Positions 49,769 to 58,777 of a stretch of 64,000 nt of DNA are shown here, in pieces (the stretch's first letter is position 1; every line of letters starts with the position of its first letter). The stretch comes from Bacteroides sp. ET71. Lineage in GTDB: Bacteria; Bacteroidota; Bacteroidia; Bacteroidales; Bacteroidaceae. Location of the stretch: assembly GCF_023336905.1 (NCBI RefSeq), contig NZ_JAMBLS010000009.1, positions 59,856 through 123,855 on the forward strand. The letters run 5' to 3'. The notes below the pieces were generated by a model, which ran no database searches, was not told where the DNA came from, and saw nothing but the letters and a program-made list of their open reading frames with translations. The translations under genes were made by a program, and so were the position numbers.

Positions 49769-49968
49769 CGTTATAAGGGAGAAACATCTTCCGCATAGTA
49801 AGGAGGAAACCTTCCGCATAGTAAGGAGGAAACCTTCCGCATAGTAAGGAGGCAGACCGCCGCATAGTAAGGAGGCAGACCGCCGCATAGTAAGGAGGCA
49901 GACCGCCGCATAGTATAGGTGGCAGACTACCACATAGTATAGGTGGGGGTGTACCACTCGGATAGGTG
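49769..49968. repeat. Array I: about nine 23-bp units (CGCATAGTAAGGAGG)
   Basis: Clear units start at 49792, 49815, 49838, 49861, 49884, 49907 and 49930, all 23 bp apart, with degenerate ones at 49769 and 49953. The arms change together along the array: CCTT...AAGG in the first units and CCAC...GTGG in the last two, as if the pairing were kept. It fills the gap between the DUF1573 and OPT genes; no TAnnTTTG box is seen for OPT, so its message may run through the array. Confidence 0.9.
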
Positions 49969-50013
49969 GAAGCATCCCGGAAAAGAATATTCAACCATTT
50001 AACAAGATAACCC

Positions 50014-52005
50014 ATGAAACAAGAAGAAGAACCATTGACCGGCCTTCCGGAGAACGCCTTCCGCGAACTGAAGCCGGGCGAAGTGTACAACCCGCTGATG
50101 AGTCCCGGCAAGACCTATCCCGAGGTCAACCTCTGGTCCGTGCTGTGGGGCGTGTGCATGGCCGTGCTGTTCTCGGCCGCGGCGGCCTATCTAGGCCTGA
50201 AGGTAGGCCAGGTATTCGAGGCGGCCATTCCCATCGCCATCATCGCCGTGGGACTGTCCACGGCAACCAAACGCAAGAACTCGCTGGGCGAGAACGTCAT
50301 CATACAGTCCATCGGTGCCTCGTCGGGCGTCATCGTGGCGGGAGCCATCTTCACCCTGCCCGCCCTCTACATCCTTCAGGAACGCTACCCGGCCGAGGTG
50401 ACCGTCACCTTCACACAAGTGTTCATCAGCTCACTGCTGGGCGGCGTGCTGGGCATCTTGTTCCTCATCCCCTTCCGCAAATATTTCGTCAGCGACATGC
50501 ACGGCAAGTACCCCTTCCCCGAAGCCACGGCCACGACGCAGATACTCGTCTCCGGGCAAAAAGGCGGCGACCAAGCCAAACCGCTGCTGACGGCCGGGCT
50601 GGTGGGCGGCTTGTATGACTTCATCACAGCCACCTTCGGCTTGTGGAACGAGAACTTCACCACACGCATCTGCGGCTTCGGCGAGATGCTGGCCGAGAAG
50701 GCCAAGCTGGTGTTCAAGGTCAACACCGGTGCCGCCGTGCTGGGTCTGGGCTACATCGTCGGGCTGAAATACGCGGCCATCATCTGCTTCGGTTCGCTCT
50801 TCGTGTGGTGGGTGCTCATCCCCGGCCTCTCGTTGGTGTGCGGAGACATGGTGCTGAACCAGTGGAACCCCGACATCACGCAAACCGTCGGCGCCATGTC
50901 GCCCGAAGCCATCTTCAACAACTATGCCAAGAGCATCGGCATCGGCGGCATAGCCATGGCAGGCATCTTGGGCATCATCAAGTCATGGGGCATCATCAAG
51001 AGCGCCGTCGGCCTGGCCTCCAAGGAATTGAAAGGCAAGTCAAACGCAGAAGCCCAAATCTTGCGCACCCAGCGCGACTTGTCGATGAAGTTCATTGCCA
51101 TCGGCTCCATCGTGACACTGATACTGGTCGTGCTGTTCTTCTACTTCGACGTCATGCAAGGCAACCTGCTGCACACCGTCGTAGCCATCATCCTGGTGGC
51201 AGGCATTGCCTTCCTGTTCACCACCGTAGCAGCCAACGCCATCGCCATCGTAGGCACCAACCCCGTGTCGGGCATGACGCTGATGACCCTCATCCTGGCC
51301 TCCGTCGTCATGGTGGCCGTGGGACTGAAAGGCCCCGAAGGCATGGTAGCGGCCCTGGTGATGGGCGGCGTGGTATGCACGGCCCTGTCCATGGCGGGCG
51401 GCTTCATCACCGACCTGAAGATAGGTTACTGGCTGGGCACTACCCCGGCCAAACAGGAGTCGTGGAAATTCCTGGGCACCATCGTCTCGGCAGCTACCGT
51501 GGGCGGCGTCATGATTATCCTGAACAAAACCTACGGCTTCACCAGCGGCGACCTGGCCGCCCCGCAGGCCAACGCCATGGCTGCCGTCATCGAACCACTG
51601 ATGAGCGGCGTACAAGCACCTTGGCTGCTCTACGGCATCGGTGCAGTGCTGGCCATCGTCTTGAACTTCTGCGGCATCCCCGCCCTGGCCTTTGCACTGG
51701 GCATGTTCATCCCCTTGGAATTGAACATCCCGCTGCTGGTGGGCGGAGCCATCAACTGGTATGTGACCACCCGCAGCAAAGACACAGAACTCAACACACG
51801 CCGCGGTGAGAAAGGCACATTGCTGGCCTCCGGATTCATTGCCGGTGGCGCCCTGATGGGTGTGGTCAGTGCCGGTATGCGCTTCGGCGGCATCAACTGG
51901 CTGAACGAAGCTTGGCTGGCCAATACATGGTCGCAAGTGGTTTCCCTCGCAGCCTACTGCCTGCTGATATTCTACTTTATCAAATCTGTTTTAAGAACCA
52001 AATAA
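50014..52005 (+). CDS. OPT family oligopeptide transporter
   Basis: A 663-residue inner-membrane transporter with about 14-16 helices. Family features are YPEVNLWSVLWGVCMAVLFS, AYLGLKVGQVFEAAIPIAI (the first conserved glycine motif), YPFPEATATTQILVSGQKGG (the PFPEA motif) and GTNPVSGMTLMTLI. Bacterial OPT proteins import di- and oligopeptides or metal-chelate peptides. A secreted esterase gene follows after nine bases, so the two probably share a message. The start at 50014 (MKQEEEPLTGLPENAF) is supported by the family-typical LPENAFRELKPGE. Confidence 0.93.
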   Translation: MKQEEEPLTGLPENAFRELKPGEVYNPLMSPGKTYPEVNLWSVLWGVCMAVLFSAAAAYLGLKVGQVFEAAIPIAIIAVGLSTATKRKNSLGENVIIQSIGASSGVIVAGAIFTLPALYILQERYPAEVTVTFTQVFISSLLGGVLGILFLIPFRKYFVSDMHGKYPFPEATATTQILVSGQKGGDQAKPLLTAGLVGGLYDFITATFGLWNENFTTRICGFGEMLAEKAKLVFKVNTGAAVLGLGYIVGLKYAAIICFGSLFVWWVLIPGLSLVCGDMVLNQWNPDITQTVGAMSPEAIFNNYAKSIGIGGIAMAGILGIIKSWGIIKSAVGLASKELKGKSNAEAQILRTQRDLSMKFIAIGSIVTLILVVLFFYFDVMQGNLLHTVVAIILVAGIAFLFTTVAANAIAIVGTNPVSGMTLMTLILASVVMVAVGLKGPEGMVAALVMGGVVCTALSMAGGFITDLKIGYWLGTTPAKQESWKFLGTIVSAATVGGVMIILNKTYGFTSGDLAAPQANAMAAVIEPLMSGVQAPWLLYGIGAVLAIVLNFCGIPALAFALGMFIPLELNIPLLVGGAINWYVTTRSKDTELNTRRGEKGTLLASGFIAGGALMGVVSAGMRFGGINWLNEAWLANTWSQVVSLAAYCLLIFYFIKSVLRTK

Positions 52006-52014
52006 GACGGAACA

Positions 52015-52896
52015 ATGAAACACATCCTTTCAACACTTACATTATTGCTTATGAGCAGCCTGCTACTTCATGCACAAACACCGGTCGAAATCCCCCTGTG
52101 GCCCCAAGGCGCCCCTACCGACAACGGGATGCGCGGCACGCAAGAAGACCTGAACGGCGGTGAGGAAGCCTTCATCCCCCACCCGTCCATCACCATCTAT
52201 CCGGCTTCCCGCCCCAACGGGATGGCCATCATCATGTGTCCCGGCGGCGGATACGCCCGACTGGCCCTGGGGCACGAAGGGCATGACATGGCGGCGTGGT
52301 TCAACGCACAAGGCATCACCTACGTCGTGCTGAAATACCGCATGCCCAACGGACACCGGGAAGTGCCCCTGTCTGATGCCGAACAAGCCATCCGCATCGT
52401 CCGGCAAAAAGCCTCAGAATTTGGAATCAATCCCAACCGGGTAGGCATCATGGGAGCATCGGCGGGCGGACACCTGGCCGCTTCGCTGGCCACGCTTTAC
52501 AGCAGCGACGAGACTCGCCCCGACTTTCAGATACTCTTCTATCCCGTCATCTCCATGAAACCGGGAATCACCCACGAAGGCTCGCGCTTCAACCTGCTGG
52601 GCGTCGACGTCCCGGCAGAATGGGAAGACCACTTCTCACTGGAGAAGCAAGTCACCGACCGGACGCCTCAAGCCTTCATCATGCTGTCTTCGGACGACGG
52701 GACGGTCATCCCCCAGAACAGCATCGACTATTACAGCGCACTGAACAAGCACCACATCCCTGCCTCTCTGCACATCTATCCGACAGGAGGACATGGCTGG
52801 GGCTTTGGCGACGGTTTCATCTATAAACGTCAATGGACCGGAGAGCTGGAAAAATGGTTAAAAGAAGGGCTTACGTTTACAACAACCAATAATTAA
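52015..52896 (+). CDS. Secreted alpha/beta-hydrolase (acetyl-xylan-esterase-like)
   Basis: A 293-residue exported hydrolase. The signal peptide is ILSTLTLLLMSSLLLHAQ. The oxyanion motif is MCPGGGYARLALGHEG, the nucleophile elbow GASAGGHLAAS, the acid region MLSSDDGTVIP, and the histidine lies in TGGHGWGFGD. This is the BD-FAE/acetyl-xylan-esterase-like pattern. It is nine bases after the OPT gene. It is related to, but clearly different from, the esterase at 3238-4167. Acylated plant glycans are a plausible but unproven substrate. Confidence 0.85.
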   Translation: MKHILSTLTLLLMSSLLLHAQTPVEIPLWPQGAPTDNGMRGTQEDLNGGEEAFIPHPSITIYPASRPNGMAIIMCPGGGYARLALGHEGHDMAAWFNAQGITYVVLKYRMPNGHREVPLSDAEQAIRIVRQKASEFGINPNRVGIMGASAGGHLAASLATLYSSDETRPDFQILFYPVISMKPGITHEGSRFNLLGVDVPAEWEDHFSLEKQVTDRTPQAFIMLSSDDGTVIPQNSIDYYSALNKHHIPASLHIYPTGGHGWGFGDGFIYKRQWTGELEKWLKEGLTFTTTNN

Positions 52897-52920
52897 ATAA
52901 TCATACTTAACAGAACAATC

Positions 52921-53712
52921 ATGAGAGTTATTACAAAAAAAAGTATTACTGCTTTCTGTGCATTGGCAATGTTATCCGTTTCTTATGCACAAGAAACAGA
53001 CAACGACATTATGCTGGCTAATGGAATTAAGTATCTGGGAACTCCCTATGCAGCACACACATTAGACACAAATGCCACGGAAGAACTTATCTTGAATTGC
53101 GACGAGGTAGACTGCACAACCTTCATAGAATATGTATTGGCAGAATCACTTTGCCCAATCATCAATGGTGACATTTCTGAAGGGACCTTTGCCCAGAAGT
53201 TGCAAATGATACGTTACCGTGATGGAAAGATAGATGGATACACTTCACGCCTGCATTATATTACAGATTGGATTAACAACGGCGTGCGAAATGGATTCTT
53301 GGAAGATATAACAGCCGAAAAGAGCAAAGAAACGCAAGTAGTCCAGCTCTCTTATATGAGTTCACATCCACAAGCTTACAAGCAACTGGCCAACTCTCCC
53401 CAAGAAGTTGAAAAGATAAAACAAATAGAAAAAGCTCTTTCCGGACAAACAGTGCATTATCTCCCCAAAAACAAATTACCCTATAATGGACTGAGTTGGA
53501 TAAAAAACGGCGACATCATCGCCATAACGACCAATATTCCAGGATTGGATGTGGCACACATGGGATTGGCTTTCTACGCAGACGGAAAACTGACCCTGAT
53601 TCACGCATCATCTTCAGACGGAAAAGTTGCAGCATCTACCATAGCTCTGTCACAAATGCTTAAAAACAATGCCAACTGGACCGGCATCCGAGTTTTACGC
53701 ATGAAAAAATAA
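52921..53712 (+). CDS. DUF1460 amidase-like exported protein
   Basis: A 263-residue exported protein with the DUF1460 (N-acetylmuramoyl-L-alanine amidase-like) domain, a papain-like NlpC/P60 relative. The signal peptide is ITAFCALAMLSVSYAQ. The likely catalytic cysteine is in LNCDEVDCTTFIEYVLAES, and the likely catalytic histidine in DVAHMGLAFYADGKLTLIH. Bacteroides homologues cut peptide links in peptidoglycan. It lies 24 bp after the esterase gene on the same strand and could be part of that transcript. Codon use is more A+T-rich than upstream. Confidence 0.82.
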   Translation: MRVITKKSITAFCALAMLSVSYAQETDNDIMLANGIKYLGTPYAAHTLDTNATEELILNCDEVDCTTFIEYVLAESLCPIINGDISEGTFAQKLQMIRYRDGKIDGYTSRLHYITDWINNGVRNGFLEDITAEKSKETQVVQLSYMSSHPQAYKQLANSPQEVEKIKQIEKALSGQTVHYLPKNKLPYNGLSWIKNGDIIAITTNIPGLDVAHMGLAFYADGKLTLIHASSSDGKVAASTIALSQMLKNNANWTGIRVLRMKK

Positions 53713-53745
53713 AGATTGAAACAGAGACGGATTCCGTAAACAGAG

Positions 53746-54603
53746 GTGTCTATGGAATCCGCCTCTCATGTATTGCCACATATGGTTCAAGAGGGCTTCC
53801 AAATCTACAAACCTTGCAAAGCACTGCAATCTTACGTCAGGTATTATTGGATATTCAAAAGCAAGCAACCATTGAATGTTCCCACCTTTCCCATAGGCTG
53901 TCCTCAAATCATTTTCCATAAGAAAACCCCACTTTACATACCAGAGCTAAAGAGTTATCAATCTGCATTGAGCGTCAGCGGTCAAGTGAATTATCCTGCT
54001 CATTTGTCTTCAGGCGGAAATACGAATATGATAACCATTGTGTTCCAACCTTATACCTTGGCTGCTTTCCTCCATCTGCCCATAAGCCTATTGCACAATC
54101 AAGAGATTTCCGGTTACGACCTTGAGAATAAACAATTAAACGAATTAGCCACACGTATTTTTGATTGTGAAGACGACCTCCTTAGCATCGGCATCATTGA
54201 ACAATGGCTACTAACCACAATCACTAACACGCCAAACAAGAAAGTAACATACAATCTAAATAGGATAACCGCTGCCCTAAATGAATTACTGACAAAACCA
54301 GGAACCTCTGTCAACAACTTGGCTGACATCGCTTGCTTAAGTAAAAAACAATTTGAACGTTTCTTCTATGCTACCGTAGGAAGTCTGCCCAAAGAATATG
54401 CCCGTATAGTGCGGTTTCAAAAATCTTTGAAACTACTGCAACACTGTTCAGAGAATATTAATTTTGCGCAAATAGCCTATCAAAGCGGTTACGCAGACCA
54501 ATCACATTATATCAGGGAGTTCAAACTATTCAGCGGCTACACTCCATCTGCATTGTTGAATGTTTGTACACCTTATTCAGATTTGTTTACCGATCCGGCA
54601 TAA
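53746..54603 (+). CDS. AraC family transcriptional regulator 2
   Basis: A 285-residue regulator with an N-terminal sensing domain (about 1-165) containing YVRYYWIFKS and FPIGCPQIIFHKKTPL, as in AraC proteins with a DUF6597-like part. The C-terminal HTH pair starts near VNNLADIACLSKKQFERFF and continues NFAQIAYQSGYADQSHYIRE with the signature FSGYTPSAL. It is followed by the CAT-family acetyltransferase after 76 bp; the regulator may control that gene. The gene is A+T-rich. The signal is unknown. Confidence 0.87.
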   Translation: MSMESASHVLPHMVQEGFQIYKPCKALQSYVRYYWIFKSKQPLNVPTFPIGCPQIIFHKKTPLYIPELKSYQSALSVSGQVNYPAHLSSGGNTNMITIVFQPYTLAAFLHLPISLLHNQEISGYDLENKQLNELATRIFDCEDDLLSIGIIEQWLLTTITNTPNKKVTYNLNRITAALNELLTKPGTSVNNLADIACLSKKQFERFFYATVGSLPKEYARIVRFQKSLKLLQHCSENINFAQIAYQSGYADQSHYIREFKLFSGYTPSALLNVCTPYSDLFTDPA

Positions 54604-54640
54604 TGTCCCTTTTATTCTATACATAAGCCAAAAAGCAGTT

Positions 54641-54648
54641 TACTTTTG
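54641..54648 (+). promoter_or_regulatory. -7 promoter box of the CAT-family gene
   Basis: TACTTTTG matches TAnnTTTG and lies 31 nt upstream of the start at 54680. Confidence 0.5.
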
Positions 54649-54679
54649 CAAAACGTTCAACCTAAAAAGCAAAAGTAAA

Positions 54680-55321
54680 ATGAAAGAAGTAAATCCTCAA
54701 GAAACGACACGTGCATATGCTTTTGACATGTGGATGAATGTCCCGATGCCTATGGTTACTTTTTTTAGGACTCTGGATGTAAGCCGGGTTCTTCAAGCAA
54801 GCCGGCGAAAAGGCTGTAAGTTCAACATGTTGATGTGCTGGTGCATCGGACGGGCAGCAAGCAGTATCAAAGAGTTCTACATGCTGCCCGTAGGCCAAAA
54901 ACTAATGCAATACGACAGTCTTGCCATATGCACCATCATCGCCAATCGGAAAGGCGAAATAAATTCCTGTGACATTCCCTTCTCGGACAATGTGCAACAA
55001 TTCAACCATGATTATATGGCATTGACAAAACGAGCGATTGAAAATTGCAAAAACCATGAATTGACAGAAAGCATGGTCATTGGCACATCAGCTCTCGCCC
55101 ATTACCCAATAGACGGTGCAGTAGGGATGTATAGCGGGATTTTCAACAATCCATTTTTGATTTGGGGCCAATACCGGTCTTGCCTATGGAAAAAAACATT
55201 AAACATATCTTTCCAGTTTCACCACGTCCAAATGGATGGAGCACATGCAGCACATTTCTTGGACAAACTACAAAGCGAAATCACCAATTTGCACAAGCAT
55301 CTTCCTCGTTTTCTGCCATAA
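54680..55321 (+). CDS. Chloramphenicol acetyltransferase-family protein
   Basis: A 213-residue acyltransferase of the CatA family, normal length. The catalytic motif is FQFHHVQMDGAHAAHF, with His 181/182 and Asp 186 matching the HHxxxDG motif of trimeric CATs. Other family-like parts are MCWCIGRAASSIKEFYM and IWGQYRSC. Chromosomal relatives are common in Bacteroidetes and many may not give resistance, so a resistance role is unproven. The start at 54680 follows a -7 box; the frame upstream runs into the AraC gene. An array of CTCTA-N3-TAGAG units follows. Confidence 0.82.
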   Translation: MKEVNPQETTRAYAFDMWMNVPMPMVTFFRTLDVSRVLQASRRKGCKFNMLMCWCIGRAASSIKEFYMLPVGQKLMQYDSLAICTIIANRKGEINSCDIPFSDNVQQFNHDYMALTKRAIENCKNHELTESMVIGTSALAHYPIDGAVGMYSGIFNNPFLIWGQYRSCLWKKTLNISFQFHHVQMDGAHAAHFLDKLQSEITNLHKHLPRFLP

Positions 55322-55394
55322 GATATTAAAGGGCTCTAGCAAACAGTTTGATTCTAGCGAAAAAGAAAGCGCCACTGTATCAGTGTTTTTTCAT

Positions 55395-55470
55395 CTTTAG
55401 GCTAGAGATATACAACTCTAACCTAAAGATGGCAATCTCTAGGATAAAGATTAGCATCTCTAACCTAGAG
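55395..55470. repeat. Array J: four 21-bp units, word CTCTAACCTAAAG
   Basis: Units start at 55395, 55416, 55437 and 55458, exactly 21 bp apart. The last is a 5-bp-arm palindrome (CTCTA-ACC-TAGAG); the others keep it in part (CTTTAGGCTAGAG, CTCTAACCTAAAG, CTCTAGGATAAAG). It lies between the CAT-family gene and a small doubtful gene. Confidence 0.85.
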
Positions 55471-55483
55471 ACATAAGAAATCT

Positions 55484-55744
55484 ATGACATCAAGAAACTT
55501 ATATCAAGACACAAAATCATTTTTCCTACAAATAAGATTAAGTACTGAAACAGCAGTCAATGCACATCAGGTATACAAGAAGGCTTCAACTTACTCATTA
55601 CAACTTTTGGAAAATCGGAAAGAAATGCCTAAGTTTGCTTATACAATCAAAGGAAAAAGTAAAATTTATAAGTATAAGAAGCTAAGAAATAGTTCTTTAC
55701 AAGTAACCCAAGACATTGATTCTTTTAAATACAACAACCAATGA
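55484..55744 (+). CDS. Doubtful 86-residue gene before the MBL hydrolase
   Basis: An 86-residue frame that ends with the four-base overlap ATGA at the start of the MBL gene, which favours a real coupled gene. The peptide is Lys-, Ser- and Tyr-rich (for example YTIKGKSKIYKYKK), has no signal, membrane segment or recognisable domain, and the composition looks like A+T-rich non-coding DNA. There is no clear promoter box upstream. It could also be the MBL leader read by chance. The ATGA overlap is the only support. Confidence 0.35.
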   Translation: MTSRNLYQDTKSFFLQIRLSTETAVNAHQVYKKASTYSLQLLENRKEMPKFAYTIKGKSKIYKYKKLRNSSLQVTQDIDSFKYNNQ

Positions 55745-56547
55745 GCATACAATTCATGAGCCTGGCCAGTGGCAGCAGTGGTAACTGTTACTATGTATCC
55801 ACCCGCGAAGGAGCCCTACTAATAGATGCAGGAATTGCTACACGCACCATACGTAAACATCTGGCCAATAATCGCCTGCCGATGGAACATATACATGCCG
55901 TCCTAGTCACCCACGACCATGCCGACCACATCAAAGGGCTTCCCGGGTTGGGAGAAGGCCTCCATATTCCAATCTATGCCACTGCAGCCACACACCGTGG
56001 CATCGCTCAAAACTATTGCACACGGCAAAAGCCGCTAGATACGTCTGCCCACACGCTTGTCCCTGGCCAACCATTCAAACTGGCAGGCTTTCAGATCGAA
56101 GCATTCACACTACCTCACGACAGCCAAGACTGCGTAGGTTATAGTCTGAAAGCCGACGGCCGTCATCTTGTGTTCATGACAGACTTAGGGCACATCCCAG
56201 ACCATGCTTTCCCATATATCTCTACCGCAGACTACCTCGTGCTCGAAGCCAACTACGATGAAGAAATGCTTCAAAGAGGCCCCTATCCAGCCTATCTCAA
56301 GGCACGTATTGCAAGTTCCACAGGCCACTTATCCAATCGCCAGGCTGCGACTCTGCTTGACCAACATTTCCCATCCCGCCTGCGCCATCTTTGGCTATGC
56401 CATCTCAGCCGTGAGAATAATTGCCCTAAGCAGGCAGAAGAATGTATCACTGCTATTCTCCGTCAACATCTTCCACCCCATGAAATGCCTGTTATGGTTG
56501 AAGCCCTACAACGCACATCGCCTTCGCCTCTTTATGAACTGACCTGA
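55741..56547 (+). CDS. MBL-fold metallo-hydrolase (YycJ/WalJ-like)
   Basis: A 268-residue metallo-beta-lactamase-fold hydrolase. It starts MSIQFMSLASGSSGNCYYVS, typical of the YycJ/WalJ group. The metal motif is VTHDHADHIKGLPG (His 58, 60, 63; Asp 62). Later ligands are DSQDCVGYSL, FMTDLGHIPD and CHLSRENNCPK. WalJ-type proteins are exonuclease-like and linked to genome integrity or cell-wall signalling in Firmicutes; the role here is open. The start overlaps the doubtful frame by four bases. tRNA-Lys follows about 100 bp downstream. Confidence 0.9.
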   Translation: MSIQFMSLASGSSGNCYYVSTREGALLIDAGIATRTIRKHLANNRLPMEHIHAVLVTHDHADHIKGLPGLGEGLHIPIYATAATHRGIAQNYCTRQKPLDTSAHTLVPGQPFKLAGFQIEAFTLPHDSQDCVGYSLKADGRHLVFMTDLGHIPDHAFPYISTADYLVLEANYDEEMLQRGPYPAYLKARIASSTGHLSNRQAATLLDQHFPSRLRHLWLCHLSRENNCPKQAEECITAILRQHLPPHEMPVMVEALQRTSPSPLYELT

Positions 56548-56591
56548 GAAATAGTCTCCCTTGCACACGCAACAAAATTCTATCCTGATTA

Positions 56592-56623
56592 TTTGCATAT
56601 ATTCCGGACAATATCTACCTTTG
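56592..56623 (+). promoter_or_regulatory. Promoter of tRNA-Lys
   Basis: TTTG at 56592-56595 and TACCTTTG at 56616-56623, 20 bp apart, are a strong Bacteroides-type promoter. The tRNA begins 22 nt downstream. Confidence 0.75.
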
Positions 56624-56645
56624 CGCCCCGTAAGGTTACGTAAGC

Positions 56646-56718
56646 GCACTCTTAGCTCAGTTGGTAGAGCAACTGACTCTTAATCAGTGGGTCCAGGGTT
56701 CGAATCCCTGAGGGTGTA
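56646..56718 (+). tRNA. tRNA-Lys, anticodon CTT
   Basis: The cloverleaf is complete. The acceptor stem is GCACTCT (56646-56652) with AGGGTGT, the D arm GCTC...GAGC, the anticodon stem ACTGA/TCAGT with loop CTCTTAA (anticodon CTT), and the T arm CAGGG-TTCGAAT-CCCTG. The discriminator base is A. CCA is not encoded. It is transcribed alone, from a strong promoter to a strong terminator. Confidence 0.97.
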
Positions 56719-56753
56719 CATTAAAAGCTTGCCATAAGGGTTAATAATAAGGG

Positions 56754-56800
56754 AATCCCCATTACCAGATTTGTTGAGTTTGGTAGTGGGGATTATTTTT
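56754..56800 (+). terminator. Terminator of tRNA-Lys
   Basis: AATCCCCATTACCA (56754-56767) pairs perfectly with TGGTAGTGGGGATT (56781-56794) except for one wobble, and ATTTTT follows. It ends the tRNA transcript. Confidence 0.85.
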
Positions 56801-56807
56801 AACCAAA

Positions 56808-56840
56808 TTCAGGCAAACCTGTCATGCAGGTCTGCCTGAA
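56808..56840 (-). terminator. Terminator of lepA
   Basis: TTCAGGCAAACCTG (56808-56821) and CAGGTCTGCCTGAA (56827-56840) pair with one mismatch around a 5-nt loop, right after the lepA stop codon on the minus strand. Confidence 0.75.
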
Positions 56841-56847
56841 CTATATA

Positions 56848-58629
56848 TTAATCTAATTTCAACACAGCCAAGAAAGCTTTCTGCGGGACCTCTACATTGC
56901 CAATCTGCTTCATTCGCTTCTTACCACGCTTCTGCTTCTCCAACAACTTACGCTTACGGCTAACGTCACCACCGTAACACTTTGCCGTCACATCCTTACG
57001 CACAGCTTTGATAGTCTCTCTCGCAATAATCTTTGCTCCAATAGCCGCTTGGATGGCTATCTCGAACTGCTGACGCGGAATAAGTTCCTTTAGTTTCTCA
57101 CACATACGGCGCCCCAGCTCATAAGCATTGTCAAAGTGTGTCAAAGTAGACAAGGCATCAACAGGCTCTCCATTAAGCAAGATGTCCAACTTCACTAATT
57201 TTGAGGGGCGAAAGCCATTGGGGTGATAATCAAACGATGCGTAACCTTTAGAGATGCTCTTCAGCTTGTCATAAAAGTCAATCACGATTTCCCCTAAAGG
57301 CATGTCGTAATAGATTTCTACACGATTTCCGGAAATGTATTCTTGCTTCACTAACTCCCCTCTCTTTCCAAGGCATAGGGTCATGATAGGACCAATATAC
57401 GTAGTAGCCGTAATGACAGACGCACGTATATAGGGTTCTTCAATATGATCAATCATGGTCGCATCGGGCATACTGCCGGGGTTGTGCACTTCGACAACAT
57501 GCCCTTGCTTGTCATAAACAAGGTATGACACATTGGGAACGGTAGTTATGACATTCATTCCAAACTCACGATCCAAACGTTCTTGAACAATCTCCATGTG
57601 TAGCAAGCCCAAGAAACCACAACGGAAACCAAAGCCCAATGCCAACGATGATTCTGGCTGGAAGGTAAGAGAAGCATCATTCAACTGCAATTTTTCCAGT
57701 GAAGAGCGCAAATCTTCAAAATCTTCTGCTTCAATAGGATATACCCCGGCAAAGACCATAGGCTTTACTTCCTCGAAGCCTGCAATGGCTTGCGAGCAAG
57801 GCCGTGCAATGTGAGTAATGGTATCTCCCACTCTTACCTCACGGGAAGTTTTTATACCGGAAATAATATATCCTACGTCTCCTGTACGTAATTCTTCACG
57901 CGGGACAAGTTCCATCTTTAACACACCTATTTCATCGGCCTCATACTCTTTACCGGTATTAAAGAATTTCACCTTGTCTCCTTTCCGGATGACTCCATTC
58001 TCTATCTTGAAGTAAGCAATGATGCCTCTGAAGGAATTGAACACCGAATCGAAGATGAGGGCTTGCAACGGGGCTTGTTCATCTCCTACCGGATGGGGAA
58101 TGCGTTCAATGACGGCGGCCAATATTTCCGGAACTCCCATGCCTGTTTTCCCTGAAGCACGGATTATCTCTTCGCGCTTACATCCCAGCAATTCGATAAT
58201 CTCATCCTCTACTTCTTCCGGCATGGCACTGGCCATATCACACTTATTTATCACAGGTATGATTTCCAGGTTATGCTCGATGGCCATATATAGATTGGAA
58301 ATCGTTTGTGCCTGTACACCTTGAGATGCATCGACAATGAGCAACGCACCTTCACAGGCAGCAATGGAGCGGGATACCTCGTATGAAAAGTCTACGTGTC
58401 CCGGAGTATCAATAAGATTCAGTACATATTTCTCACCTTTATATTCATACTCCATCTGGATGGCATGGCTCTTGATGGTAATGCCTCTTTCCTTTTCCAA
58501 GTCCATGTCATCGAGCATCTGTCCCTCGGTGATTTGTATCGTGTGAGTATATTCCAACAAACGGTCAGCCAACGTAGACTTGCCATGGTCAATATGTGCA
58601 ATGATGCAAAAGTTACGGATATTCTTCAT
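56848..58629 (-). CDS. lepA: Elongation factor 4 (LepA)
   Basis: A 593-residue ribosomal GTPase that back-translocates or assists the ribosome under stress. GTPase motifs are AHIDHGKST (G1, near 11-19), ITIKSH (G2 region), DTPGHVDF (G3) and NKCDM (G4). The later domains II, III and the LepA-specific C-terminal domain are complete ([34 protein letters not shown]). The length is typical. A -7 box lies 53 nt upstream on the minus strand and a hairpin follows the stop. Confidence 0.97.
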   Translation of the reverse strand: MKNIRNFCIIAHIDHGKSTLADRLLEYTHTIQITEGQMLDDMDLEKERGITIKSHAIQMEYEYKGEKYVLNLIDTPGHVDFSYEVSRSIAACEGALLIVDASQGVQAQTISNLYMAIEHNLEIIPVINKCDMASAMPEEVEDEIIELLGCKREEIIRASGKTGMGVPEILAAVIERIPHPVGDEQAPLQALIFDSVFNSFRGIIAYFKIENGVIRKGDKVKFFNTGKEYEADEIGVLKMELVPREELRTGDVGYIISGIKTSREVRVGDTITHIARPCSQAIAGFEEVKPMVFAGVYPIEAEDFEDLRSSLEKLQLNDASLTFQPESSLALGFGFRCGFLGLLHMEIVQERLDREFGMNVITTVPNVSYLVYDKQGHVVEVHNPGSMPDATMIDHIEEPYIRASVITATTYIGPIMTLCLGKRGELVKQEYISGNRVEIYYDMPLGEIVIDFYDKLKSISKGYASFDYHPNGFRPSKLVKLDILLNGEPVDALSTLTHFDNAYELGRRMCEKLKELIPRQQFEIAIQAAIGAKIIARETIKAVRKDVTAKCYGGDVSRKRKLLEKQKRGKKRMKQIGNVEVPQKAFLAVLKLD

Positions 58630-58681
58630 TTGCTATGTAGTAAATTGAATATTTTATGAACAATCTCAAAAAAAAGGTGTG

Positions 58682-58689
58682 CAAAGATA
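58682..58689 (-). promoter_or_regulatory. -7 promoter box of lepA
   Basis: On the minus strand this reads TATCTTTG, a full match to TAnnTTTG, 52 nt upstream of the lepA start at 58629. Confidence 0.6.
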
Positions 58690-58777
58690 CAAAAAAGGAG
58701 CAGATAATAAAAAAATGCGCAACGGACATGTACGTGTCTGCGCGCATCTTTTCAGCAAATGCCTGATTGTCTGAAAG

